Virus record (IMG/VR): IMGVR_UViG_3300009509_000006
Location: 34,059-98,058 of that record
Length of the DNA: 64,000 nt
Origin: a virus
Strand: one strand, 5' to 3'
Part shown: in pieces, positions 7,765-15,890 of the stretch
Position numbering within the stretch: the stretch's first letter is position 1
How the letters are laid out: every line of letters starts with the position of its first letter
The notes under the pieces: generated by a model
Told to the model about the DNA's origin: nothing
The model's input: the letters and a program-made list of their open reading frames with translations, nothing else
Databases searched by the model: none
Translations under genes and position numbers: made by a program

Positions 7765-10700
7765 TCACCCTCTTGTTCGGGTCATGTTGCCGCTCCGAGC
7801 AACCCCGGTCTCGAAAGCCCCGCTCTCTCGTGCCGTCGAAGATGCCGTCTTGAGCCGCGCGCCTTGCTTTCGGGGTGTCGCTTTCGCTCCAGAGGCCTCG
7901 ACAGCCGCGATCAGCCGCTCGAATTTGACCTTGTAGTCCTCGTACCATTTCGGGAAATGGATGGCCTGGTACATGGCCTCATCAATGCTCAAGCCATCGA
8001 GTGGAGGAACCTCGGCCGGGGTAGGCGTTACTGCCGCTTCGACACCTGCCTGGAGTTCCTGTGCGGAACTCGCGATGCGCTCCAGGGCAGCCAGGGCCAT
8101 GCGCGCCGAATCCAGGTCTGCCATGATGGCAGTGACCGCCGTGTCCGTCATGTCGAGGATGTTGCCCCACGCGGTTCCCCAGCTGACCTGGATGTCTGTC
8201 GCGAGGCCCTCGAACTTGCTCGCCATGCTGTTCGTGAAAGCGCTCGTGATACCGATCATGCCGGTCTGCCACAAGGACCAGATCTGCATGGCGGTGTTGG
8301 TATCGTCTGAGATGATCCGCGACAGAGTCGGATCCGGCTCTGACACAACGACCTGCAGGGGAACCTTGAGGGGCTCGCCCGGCGAATCCGGCGACCCGCC
8401 CATCCCGGACAGCCCGGTCGTGATGTTCGCTCTCAGCATAGCGAGGGATGCAGACATCCATGTGGTGAGTGTGGGCCAAGATTCCTGGAATCCAAGCAAG
8501 AGTTCCCCGACAAAGCCGCCGCCCACCTTGGACAGCTTGCTCAATGGACTGCTCGAGTCTTCGGGTGGCGAGCTCCAGGGCAAGTACTCCATCAAACCGT
8601 CCAACTTCTCGGTCAAGAAGTTCTTGACGTCCTCCCATTTCTTCTCGAGACCTTCCAGGAATTGGCCAATGAACCCGACCGCGGCGTTGTACATGGCTGC
8701 GCCGGCGCTGATCACGGGTGTGATGAACGTCCCCGTCACCCAGTCCCCGATTGTCGACAACGCATCGCTGATCGGTTGCACGATGTAGGCTTGGACAGAG
8801 CTCGAGACCCATTCTGGCAACGTGGCCAGCCAGTTGATGGCGTTGAAGAACGCGGTCTGGAACGACGAGGCGACATCCGTGATCAGTTCCTTCAGAGCAG
8901 TGAAGTGTGTGGAGGCGCCCTCGACCAGGGTCGTGATGATCTCGGAGAAGAAGGACAGGAAGCTGTCAAGCACCTCACCCATGAAAGCGAAGGCGCTCGC
9001 GAACCAGTCAGGGATGATCGACTCACCGAACAGCCAATTCCAGATTCCGGTCAGCCAATCGCTGAACGCCTGCCACCCCTGCTTCCATGTGTCGAGAAGC
9101 GAGTTCATGAAGTCGAAGACAAGGCCAACGCTTTCCTTCAAGCCATCCCAAGAGTCCGAAATCTTCGTGACGACATTGCGCATAACAGCGCCGACGGCGG
9201 GGAAACGCCGCTCGAACCATTCGGTGATCCCCTTGAGCACACCAATGACGAGGTCTCCGACAAGCTTGATTCCTGCCCAAGCCAATTCTGGAATCATTGC
9301 GAACAGCGAGGGGATATACTTGATCACCTTCAGGGGTGCATCGACGAACAAGAACTTCCAAGCACTGAGCGCGAAGTCGATGAGGATGGGCATGGCCGTT
9401 GGAAGAAACGACCGCAACTCATCCCCGAGGGTGTCCGCAATCCCACTCACGATGGGGCCGAGATTCCCAAAGAAGCCCAGTATGATCTCCAGAGCCTGGT
9501 TCGCCCAGATGGGGATCTGGCCGAGCAGCGACTGGACGAACGGAAGCACGGCATAGAGAGCCGAGAAAGCGACACCGATCGCCATCTCAGTGAAAGTCCC
9601 GTACAGGGCCGCCAAATCCAAGCCACCGAGGAACGCGAAGGCGCTGTTCACGAACGTGATGAGGGCCTGCCCGACCGTCCCGGCGGCACTGAGCAGCGCC
9701 ACGACCACCTTCGAGATCGCACCCTCAACAGCATCACTCAAGAGAAATCCGAGCACGCTCTCGACGGTACCGAAGGCAGTGTCGAAGATGCTCTGCCACG
9801 GGATCTTCGATACCAGTGCCTTCAACGCGCCGGATACCGTCGTGTAGTAGCTCACCACGAGCGGGAGGGCCCTCTGCACGCCATCCCCTATGAACGTCAT
9901 GAGCTGCTGGCCGGCGGACCGGAGCGCCATCCCGATCGATTCCCAGTCGATCCCTTGGAGCATCAGGCCGAAGAGCTTGAGGCCACCGTAGACGACGCCG
10001 AAGAGCGCCTTGGCGATGCCGACCCACGGCAGGTTCGCTACGAAGTTCACGAGCGTCACGAAGGCCTTCCCAAGGAAGTCCCCAATGCGCCCCATCACAG
10101 AGCCCCAGTCGAGCTTGGCGAGGCTGCGGTAGAGCCCGCCGAACACCATTCGGAAGGTCTCGACGAACAGCTCGATAGCTTTGCCGACTTTGGTCTTTGC
10201 TCCGCGCGTAGGATCGAACACCGCGAGGATCTCGTCCCACACGATAGCCATGCGCCCTGGAGCACCCTTGGCCTCGCCGACGAAGTCCGCAATCAGGTTG
10301 TCCCAGAAGTTCTCCCAACCGCCGAACACCCACTCGATAAGATAGGCCTGTCGGTACAGGTAATCCCCTAGCTCAGACAGAGCGTCGACAGCCATGTCAA
10401 AAGCCGCAACGAGCACCTCACCAACTACTCTCGCCACCTTCTTGACGTCCTCGACCATTATCTCGAGGGCCTCGGACGTCGTTTTGCCCTGTGCCTTCAG
10501 GTCCGCGAAGCGAATCAGGCCGATACCCATGACTGCCGTGAGGGCGCCCCAGGGGCTGATGAGGTCGTCGAGCTTGATGCCCATCGCACCGAGAGCAGTC
10601 AGCGCCGGCGCGATCTCCCCGACCACCCGGCCGAACAGGATCGACATGGGTTGGAGCGTCTTCGGGATGAAGGCCTGCACTCCGATCTGGTGTACCTCGG

Positions 10701-12060
10701 AAAGCTTCTCGATGAGCCCACCCATCGGGCCGCCTTCCTTGACGATCTCGGTGAGCCGCTGGTTGAACTTCTTGAACTCCTTTGCCGAGTCCCGGACGAA
10801 TTCCCGCGCGGCAGGCCGAGCGATCTTGCGGAAGCCGTGCTCGAACGATTCGATCGCGCGGTCGTAGCGCTCTTGCAGGGTCAAACCAGAGCTGTGCGCC
10901 TCCCTTCCGAGCTTCCCGAGGTCCACGGTAGCGGTCTGGATGCTGCTCATCAGGTCGAGCGTTTTGTCGTCCGCGTGCTCCAGGAACATGAGGAAGTCAC
11001 CACCAATCTCCTCACCGAAGGCCTTCTGCATTTGCGTGCGGAGGTAGTTGACTGCCCCGGGTTGATCGTGGAGCATCTGCTCCCAACCACCGGCATTCTT
11101 GACGAGCTTGTTGAGCGCGATGCCGAATTCTGCGGGACCCTGTTTTAAGGCATCCATGGCGAACTGGACGTCGCCCGTCGAGCTCGTGAGACGCGAGAGC
11201 ATCTCTGGTAGTTGCTTGCCCTCCCCAGCCAGCATGTCCTGAAACTGTTGCCGCTGCTCGGTCATCGCGTTGGCAAGGCCGAGAGCCTTCTCCCTCGCAA
11301 CGTCAGAATCCTGCGAGAACTTGAACATGCCCGCGGACAACGCCATCGTCTGCTGCGCAAACGCCTTGGCCTGCTCGGGCGAGTCGCCGAGCAGCCTGCG
11401 CTGCTGCATCAGGTCCGTGAACTCCTTCATCTGATTGAACGCAGCGCCAATGTCTCCTTGGACTACGCCCATGGCATGCAGAGAGCCTACGAACTGCGCA
11501 ACCCCCTCTTCGCTCAGACCCACCTCGCGCGTCATGCGCATTGTCTGGTTCCGGATCAGGTCTGCGGATACGCCAAAGCCTTCGGCGAACCGAGCAACGT
11601 CTTTGGCGCCCTCGAGCCCGAGGGCCCGAAGCTCGTCGCCGGCCTCTTTGAAGGCACGAAGGGACTCGGCGGCAGTCTTGACATCCGTGTTGAGCGAATA
11701 TGCCATGCCCGCGGCCTTACCGGTGAAGTCCTTGAGCTCATCCCCGGTGAAGCCGAAGTTGGCACCCATGGCGCGGGCCTCCTTGCCCATACTCGCCATC
11801 TGCGATTCTAGCGACGTCGACAGGTTGATCCCTGTTTCAGCCGAGCTCGCGATGTCGCCGATCTTGTCCTTCAGCATGCCGACCGACTGCAAGAAGGTCT
11901 GCATCTTGAGCTGCCCGAGCATTGACTTCGTGGCGTCGCCCACGCCTCGAACAGCCCTTGAAACCGCTTCGAATCCCGCGCTGATCTTGTCCTGCATCCC
12001 GAGCAGGCCCTTGTCCTTCGCACCGAAGGAGAAGCCCAATCCCATAAAATTCAGCGCCAT
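7765..12060 (-). CDS. Tail tape measure protein
   Basis: 1431 residues, the second longest gene of the window. Residues 1-440 are helical and coiled-coil rich. Many long hydrophobic or amphipathic segments with W/G-rich turns follow (for example IKLDDLISPWGALTAVMGIG and repeats of WQ/WDxLxxxVG between about 500 and 1200), typical of tape measure proteins that fill the tube and later contact the membrane. No peptidoglycan hydrolase motif was seen. By the usual 1.5 angstrom per residue rule the tail would be around 210 nm (inference). ATG 12060 has GGGAGG upstream and begins nine bases after the stop of the frameshifted chaperone, the classic arrangement. Confidence 0.9.
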   Translation of the reverse strand: MALNFMGLGFSFGAKDKGLLGMQDKISAGFEAVSRAVRGVGDATKSMLGQLKMQTFLQSVGMLKDKIGDIASSAETGINLSTSLESQMASMGKEARAMGANFGFTGDELKDFTGKAAGMAYSLNTDVKTAAESLRAFKEAGDELRALGLEGAKDVARFAEGFGVSADLIRNQTMRMTREVGLSEEGVAQFVGSLHAMGVVQGDIGAAFNQMKEFTDLMQQRRLLGDSPEQAKAFAQQTMALSAGMFKFSQDSDVAREKALGLANAMTEQRQQFQDMLAGEGKQLPEMLSRLTSSTGDVQFAMDALKQGPAEFGIALNKLVKNAGGWEQMLHDQPGAVNYLRTQMQKAFGEEIGGDFLMFLEHADDKTLDLMSSIQTATVDLGKLGREAHSSGLTLQERYDRAIESFEHGFRKIARPAAREFVRDSAKEFKKFNQRLTEIVKEGGPMGGLIEKLSEVHQIGVQAFIPKTLQPMSILFGRVVGEIAPALTALGAMGIKLDDLISPWGALTAVMGIGLIRFADLKAQGKTTSEALEIMVEDVKKVARVVGEVLVAAFDMAVDALSELGDYLYRQAYLIEWVFGGWENFWDNLIADFVGEAKGAPGRMAIVWDEILAVFDPTRGAKTKVGKAIELFVETFRMVFGGLYRSLAKLDWGSVMGRIGDFLGKAFVTLVNFVANLPWVGIAKALFGVVYGGLKLFGLMLQGIDWESIGMALRSAGQQLMTFIGDGVQRALPLVVSYYTTVSGALKALVSKIPWQSIFDTAFGTVESVLGFLLSDAVEGAISKVVVALLSAAGTVGQALITFVNSAFAFLGGLDLAALYGTFTEMAIGVAFSALYAVLPFVQSLLGQIPIWANQALEIILGFFGNLGPIVSGIADTLGDELRSFLPTAMPILIDFALSAWKFLFVDAPLKVIKYIPSLFAMIPELAWAGIKLVGDLVIGVLKGITEWFERRFPAVGAVMRNVVTKISDSWDGLKESVGLVFDFMNSLLDTWKQGWQAFSDWLTGIWNWLFGESIIPDWFASAFAFMGEVLDSFLSFFSEIITTLVEGASTHFTALKELITDVASSFQTAFFNAINWLATLPEWVSSSVQAYIVQPISDALSTIGDWVTGTFITPVISAGAAMYNAAVGFIGQFLEGLEKKWEDVKNFLTEKLDGLMEYLPWSSPPEDSSSPLSKLSKVGGGFVGELLLGFQESWPTLTTWMSASLAMLRANITTGLSGMGGSPDSPGEPLKVPLQVVVSEPDPTLSRIISDDTNTAMQIWSLWQTGMIGITSAFTNSMASKFEGLATDIQVSWGTAWGNILDMTDTAVTAIMADLDSARMALAALERIASSAQELQAGVEAAVTPTPAEVPPLDGLSIDEAMYQAIHFPKWYEDYKVKFERLIAAVEASGAKATPRKQGARLKTASSTARESGAFETGVARSGNMTRTRG

Positions 12061-12069
12061 GTGCCTCCC

Positions 12070-13049
12070 TCATCGTCGCCGGCGTCGAAGTCGTGCGCGG
12101 GACGCACGCTGCTGGTCCCGCTCTCGTTGGTCTGCCTCCACCAGAGAGCATATCAGTCTGTACCTGCGACCAGAAGGCATTCGTTTGACGGCTTCCTCTG
12201 TCTGGTTCACCCGCCCAATGAGGAAGAAGATCTCTTTTTCCAGCGAGCTTGCGACGCCGAAGGGAAGAAAAAACTCGGCTGCCCGGGATTGATGTCGAGC
12301 TCCCAGGGAATATTGCACCCCTGGCACTTGAGCTCCACCGTCGTGTCGACCCCGCCATCAACCTTGGCGAACTCGGCAGCGAGGTAGTCTCGGTCCTGCG
12401 AGTGCATGGCCTGCAGGTGCAACCGGTTGGGCGGCATGCCGTTGATGTCTGTGATCCGGAGCTGCAGCTCGACGCTGATCGGGGCCATGTCGCCGGAAAG
12501 CCGGTCCCGCTCCACCTCGGCATCCCCATCCACGCACTTGAATCGGACCAAGTCTCTCGAGTACGGCAACCTGACCTCGTAGAGGCGCTTCATAGGGTCC
12601 GCCATTGGCACCACCGGCAAAAGCCCCAGATCGTAGTTGAACGTGTTCATGTGCGAGCAGGTCGCCCTGGGGCACCTCTCGCGGAACGGGAACATATCGC
12701 CGTGCGTCACCCGGCGGATCCCGAAGAAAAGAAAGGTTCTGTCGCCAATAAGAAGCTTTCTTGTCAGCCCCTGAATCAGGCGCCTCTCCTCAATGTAGAG
12801 ACCCTGCTCCGGGTTGCCCACCCTCTCGATGCACGCACCAAGCAGCAGATCCATCTTGCGATCGGCCGGCACGTGCTTCGAAGACAGCATGTCCTCTTCC
12901 ACGCCTGTTGTTCCGCGCAGCTTCACCTCAGTGTGCAGCACATTGTTCTCGTCAATGTAGCCACACGGCATGGTGAACACCCCGATGTCCGAGGACGGCT
13001 CCTTCAATTGGCTCTCGATGAGCCCTTCTACTGCTATCGTGTCAGACAT
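12070..13049 (-). CDS. Tail assembly chaperone, -1 frameshift fusion product
   Basis: This is the predicted long product made by a -1 ribosomal frameshift at 12273-12267. It joins residues 1-261 of the zero-frame protein to a 65-residue extension from the -1 frame (LPFGVASSLEKEIFFLIGRV ... RASRARLRRRRR), 326 residues in all. The extension is strongly basic at its end and stops nine bases before the tape measure gene. This mirrors lambda G/GT and P2 E/E', where both forms chaperone the tape measure. The slip site and open -1 frame are visible; use of the shift is inferred. Confidence 0.65.
12207..13049 (-). CDS. T4 gp26-like / tail assembly chaperone-like protein (zero-frame product)
   Basis: 280 residues. 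It begins with a small beta domain (GVFTMPCGYIDENNVLHTEVKLR), followed by helices (SKHVPADRKMDLLLGACIERVG) and a probable zinc site formed by CPRATCSH (about 125-132) and KCQGCNIPWELDINPGQPSFF (about 240-262). This resembles the T4_baseplate (gp26-like) group found just before tape measure genes in many myoviruses. The zero-frame tail after the slip site (PSASQARWKKRSSSSLGG) is short and low-complexity. The ATG overlaps the end of the preceding zinc/RHH gene by eight bases. Confidence 0.65.
   Translation of the reverse strand: MSDTIAVEGLIESQLKEPSSDIGVFTMPCGYIDENNVLHTEVKLRGTTGVEEDMLSSKHVPADRKMDLLLGACIERVGNPEQGLYIEERRLIQGLTRKLLIGDRTFLFFGIRRVTHGDMFPFRERCPRATCSHMNTFNYDLGLLPVVPMADPMKRLYEVRLPYSRDLVRFKCVDGDAEVERDRLSGDMAPISVELQLRITDINGMPPNRLHLQAMHSQDRDYLAAEFAKVDGGVDTTVELKCQGCNIPWELDINPGQPSFFFPSASQARWKKRSSSSLGG
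12267..12273 (-). other. Programmed -1 frameshift slippery heptamer
   Basis: On the coding strand the sequence reads T TTT TTC in the zero frame (codons 260 and 261 of the gp26-like gene), matching the X XXY YYZ slip consensus. The -1 frame is open from here to 12070, encoding 65 residues. The downstream 60 nt are GC-rich; no pseudoknot was worked out. Confidence 0.7.
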
Positions 13050-13593
13050 TTCGCCCCCCGACCTCGTCCCAGGCTTCGAGCCACATCATGAGAAGGGCCT
13101 TGGTCGTCTCCGTCACCGTCAGGCCTTCGCCGCGCGCCAGCCCCTTGAACTGCATGTACGTGTCCTTGCCCACCCAGACGTTCACCTTCACATCCGCCTG
13201 GACATCCTGGTAGTTGACCAGGTCGCTGTACAGCTCCCGCTTGTCCACGAAGCGCACCATGAGATAGCGCACCAGGCTCGAGAGCGAGTTGTACCGGTTC
13301 TTGCCCTTCAGGACAGCGCGAAGGCGCTCGTACAACTCCCGGGACATGAAAAAATTCACAGCCCGTGACGGCTCCTTCTCGTTCGACGACAAGTCGCACG
13401 CGAAGTCGCAGGTGCGACACAGCAGAACCGAGTTCGACACAGCCACCTGGCCGCCGAGGTCCTCCGGCACAACCAGGCGCACGACCAGTCGATCCGTTTC
13501 CCCGCAGTTCACACAGCGCGACCCGTGATGGAGCCACACCGCCCGCTCGAACGGAATCCCGTTCGCCTCCAACACTTCAATTTCTTCTCTCAT
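13042..13593 (-). CDS. Zinc-ribbon (HNH-like) protein with two ribbon-helix-helix-like domains
   Basis: 183 residues. Residues about 20-66 carry HHGSRCVNCG and, about 35 residues later, LLCRTCD, an HNH-type zinc-ribbon spacing, but the usual HNH histidine is not obvious. Residues about 78-120 (VNFFMSRELYERLRAVL ... SLSSLVRYLMVRF) and about 133-176 (VKVNVWVGKDTYMQF ... TVTETTKALLMMWL) each have a beta-strand then two helices, as in ribbon-helix-helix DNA-binding proteins. This suggests a site-specific DNA-binding protein, perhaps a regulator of the late tail operon. A strong ribosome-binding site (GGAGGAGG) precedes ATG 13593, and an inverted repeat lies just upstream. Function not established. 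Confidence 0.6.
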   Translation of the reverse strand: MREEIEVLEANGIPFERAVWLHHGSRCVNCGETDRLVVRLVVPEDLGGQVAVSNSVLLCRTCDFACDLSSNEKEPSRAVNFFMSRELYERLRAVLKGKNRYNSLSSLVRYLMVRFVDKRELYSDLVNYQDVQADVKVNVWVGKDTYMQFKGLARGEGLTVTETTKALLMMWLEAWDEVGGRNV

Positions 13594-13603
13594 CGACCTC
13601 CTC

Positions 13604-13658
13604 CACGGTTACACTACCTCTGATAGATGTATATCAACCGTGAAGTAAGGTCAATTCT
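13604..13658 (-). promoter_or_regulatory. Candidate promoter/operator upstream of the zinc-RHH gene
   Basis: Reading toward the gene: TTGACC (13653-13648), then GATATACATCTATC, which contains -10-like TATACA (15-bp spacing) or TACATC (17-bp), then AACCGTG. The 7-bp arms CACGGTT and AACCGTG (13636-13642 and 13604-13610) form an inverted repeat around the -10 area. Such a layout could be an operator bound by the RHH protein it precedes. The repeat is seen; promoter activity is inferred. Confidence 0.35.
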
Positions 13659-13814
13659 CTATCGCCGCCTGCGTTTCTTGCGGGCTCGCTTCAAGCGCAT
13701 GAACACGGACATGTCGTCGGGGTCGAGGATCCACGAGTCGGGCACACTTCGCAGAGGCGGGAAAGTGGCCTTTGTGAAGTAGCCCACGTTGGCGGTCGTG
13801 GTCTGCTCGCTCAT
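13659..13814 (-). CDS. Small basic-tailed protein with a capsid-like NVGYFTK segment
   Basis: 51 residues starting MSEQTTTANVGYFTK, then FPPLRSVPDSWILDPDDMS, ending in LKRARKKRRRR. It fits between the tube gene stop (13837) and the next promoter region. Residues 1-19 resemble residues 63-81 of the phage's own major capsid protein (MNEETRAINVGYFTKFVFP): seven residues are identical in a row and the underlying DNA shares 14 consecutive bases. The C-terminus is eight basic residues out of eleven. No family is recognised; the ribosome-binding site is weak, so expression is uncertain. Confidence 0.5.
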   Translation of the reverse strand: MSEQTTTANVGYFTKATFPPLRSVPDSWILDPDDMSVFMRLKRARKKRRRR

Positions 13815-13836
13815 GCGCCAGCGTCTTCGTGCCACG

Positions 13837-14601
13837 TCAACCCCCTGCGAGCGAGACCTCGGTGAACTGCTCGACCTCGATGTCGAGCTCCATGATGCTC
13901 ACCTCGCTCGACATGGCATCGAAGTCGCTGGCGACCTTGTACCGGGTCGGAATGCAACTCTTGAGCTTCCACGCTCGAGCGGGAAGGCGATCAACCTTCG
14001 CGCCCAGGCCTCCGAAGTCGAGAGCGGCGCCCAACGCCGTAGCTGCTCCAGTGAGTGTAGGGCCGCCGAAGAGCCCCGCCAGCAGGATCCCGAATCCGAG
14101 GCCCGCGTTGCCGAGCCCGTAGTGCGCGAAAGTCTGCACGAGGAGGAGGTCTCGGCGATACGTCACGCCGCCGATCCTCGGAAACCCGAAGAGGCCGCCT
14201 ACAGAGGCAAGGGCGAGCGCAGCAGTTCCTACGTTCTCGCCAATACCCTCGCTCAAGGCGCCGCCTCCGATCGTCAACGAGAGCCCGTACTGCTTCGACT
14301 GGAAGTCCTCGGTGTCGCCAGAGACGGCAGTCTTGATCCAGCGGTAGAAGTCGGAGTCGTAGAAGAGCGCGCCCCTCTGAAGCGTCATAGTGGACACGCC
14401 TGCCGCCTTGACGACCTTCCGCGGGTAGGGCCAGTTCCCTTCCTGGATGGTCTCGAACTCGACGTAGAGCTCGGGCGCAGTGATCTCAGAGAAGCCGAAC
14501 AGGGGCGTGAATATGGGGAGCGCGAGCGCCTCGATCGGGGCCACGTCAATCAAGTAGAACGGATACACCTGCAAGTGGTCTTGCAGGGCCGATCTGGTCA
14601 T
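13837..14601 (-). CDS. Tail tube protein (gp19-like) paralogue with insert
   Basis: 254 residues. The start (LQVYPFYLIDVAP, FGFSEITAPELYVEFETIQEG) and end (KSCIPTRYKVASDFDAMSS, EVSIMELDIEVEQFTEV) follow the gp19/tube family pattern and parallel the next gene upstream (14620-15174). It is about 70 residues longer: residues about 115-200 are a Gly/Ala-rich hydrophobic insert (GTAALALASVGGLFGF, GLGFGILLAGLFGG) absent from the shorter copy. The insert could be a membrane-active or capping element, making this a candidate tube-initiator or tube-end protein rather than the main tube subunit. That division of labour is inference. Confidence 0.75.
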   Translation of the reverse strand: MTRSALQDHLQVYPFYLIDVAPIEALALPIFTPLFGFSEITAPELYVEFETIQEGNWPYPRKVVKAAGVSTMTLQRGALFYDSDFYRWIKTAVSGDTEDFQSKQYGLSLTIGGGALSEGIGENVGTAALALASVGGLFGFPRIGGVTYRRDLLLVQTFAHYGLGNAGLGFGILLAGLFGGPTLTGAATALGAALDFGGLGAKVDRLPARAWKLKSCIPTRYKVASDFDAMSSEVSIMELDIEVEQFTEVSLAGG

Positions 14602-14619
14602 GGTGACCCCTCACTGGAA

Positions 14620-15174
14620 TCAGGGAGCGTACTCGATGCTCTCGACATTCTCGTAGGCGATGTCCAGCTCCTGGATCGAGACTTCGGACGAAGTGGCGTC
14701 GAGGTCGCCACTGAACTTGTGACGTGTCGGGAAGGACTGGTGCAGGATGAACTGCCGTCCCGTCCCGGCGTCCAGGTTGAGCTTCGTCTGGTTCTCGCCC
14801 CCGGCGCCCGGGAAGCCACGGCTCAGCGTGTTCTCGCGGTGGAACTGCGTGATGAGCACCTTCGCGCGGTACTCGCCCGATCCCTCGATCACAACACGGA
14901 GCCAGTCCCAGAAGGCCGAGCTCTGTCTGGTCACACCACGGCTGAATGTGCAATCCGACATGCTCGGCTTGCCCGGATACTTGCGGGTGTAGATGTCGGT
15001 CCCTTCGGAGTACTCGGCCGGCTCGACCGTGACCTCGGGCGTGGTGATTGCCGAGAAGCCCGCCTGCGGGTAGCCGGGGATGCGCTGGAAGTACAGGCGC
15101 TCCCCGATCCCGATGGCGTCCGCGTGGAACCGGAAGCCCTGAAGGAAATCGGAAGATTCTGGTCTCGACGACAT
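14620..15174 (-). CDS. Tail tube protein (gp19-like)
   Basis: 184 residues, the usual length for a tail tube subunit. It contains GFRFHADAIGIGERLYFQRI, GFSAITTPEVTVEPAEYSEG, then SFPTRHKFSGDLDATSS and EVSIQELDIAYENVESI, the conserved gp19-family blocks that form the tube beta-barrel and inter-ring contacts. It lies two genes after the sheath, the normal order. Its shorter length relative to the paralogue at 13837 makes it the better candidate for the major tube protein. Confidence 0.82.
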   Translation of the reverse strand: MSSRPESSDFLQGFRFHADAIGIGERLYFQRIPGYPQAGFSAITTPEVTVEPAEYSEGTDIYTRKYPGKPSMSDCTFSRGVTRQSSAFWDWLRVVIEGSGEYRAKVLITQFHRENTLSRGFPGAGGENQTKLNLDAGTGRQFILHQSFPTRHKFSGDLDATSSEVSIQELDIAYENVESIEYAP

Positions 15175-15226
15175 AGTCGACCTCTTGCTTGTGCGTCAGA
15201 GAAATGGACTCCCGGCATCAGAAGGA

Positions 15227-15835
15227 TCAGGACTCACGACGGATCAGGACGAAGACTTCTCCGACCGCAGTGCTGTCGCTCCGATACACGAACAGACCCT
15301 TGGTGACTGCCGGAGTTGCCACCGCAGAGGCATTGTCCGAAGCGTCGGCACGCCCCAGGGAGGTACTGTCCATCGTGGCGAGCACATTCCCAGCACCAGC
15401 CGCCTCGTCCCGGAGCTCCCACGTGCCAGCCACCGCAGTGCTGATCTTCGCCCAGGCATCAACGACGCGGAACTTGTAGGGCAGGTTGTCGAGGGCATAG
15501 GCGACCACGTCATCAGCGCCACCACCGCCAACAGGGCAATTGATGCGAAGGAGAGCCACGCCGGAAAGCAGAGCTGCCGCGGCGACTTCCTGGAAGTCGT
15601 CACCGGTGATCGAGTTCGGCGGGGCCATCAGACCCGAGGCGAGCTCGTCGGCTGTGTACTCGATGGAAAAGGAGATGTTGCCCAGGGCGAGCTGCTCCTG
15701 AACAACGCGGAGACCGGGCACCTCGGAAGGCGACCGGTTCTCGAGCTCGAGCGTCGCGCCACCGGGGAGCGTGTAGTAGAAGTCGCCCAGGTGGATCGCG
15801 TCGCTGGTCAGGTTGACGATCGTGAACTTTGCCAT
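15227..15835 (-). CDS. Hypothetical virion protein between sheath and tube
   Basis: 202 residues starting MAKFTIVNLTSDAIHLGDFY. The first 100 residues are beta-rich with LPGGATLELENRS and GNISFSIEYTADELASG. The second half (PYKFRVVDAWAKISTAVAG, TWELRDEAAGAGNVLATMD, ending VGEVFVLIRRES) resembles jelly-roll phage surface domains. There is no signal peptide or membrane segment. The place between sheath and tube genes suggests a tail-surface or tail-end component. Good ribosome-binding site (GGAGGT) before ATG 15835. Family not firmly identified. Confidence 0.6.
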   Translation of the reverse strand: MAKFTIVNLTSDAIHLGDFYYTLPGGATLELENRSPSEVPGLRVVQEQLALGNISFSIEYTADELASGLMAPPNSITGDDFQEVAAAALLSGVALLRINCPVGGGGADDVVAYALDNLPYKFRVVDAWAKISTAVAGTWELRDEAAGAGNVLATMDSTSLGRADASDNASAVATPAVTKGLFVYRSDSTAVGEVFVLIRRES

Positions 15836-15890
15836 CTCTTGAGACCTCCATACCGGAAGGCGGAACCGGGCCCTGTGGCCCAGGCGCCTA

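Noticed and set aside
8662-10371. 569-codon open frame on the plus strand
   Set aside because: Antisense to the tape measure gene; composition is low-complexity with no domain.
13034-13537. 167-codon frame on the minus strand
   Set aside because: It is another frame of the zinc-RHH gene region; the 183-codon frame has the ribosome site, zinc motif and RHH patterns.
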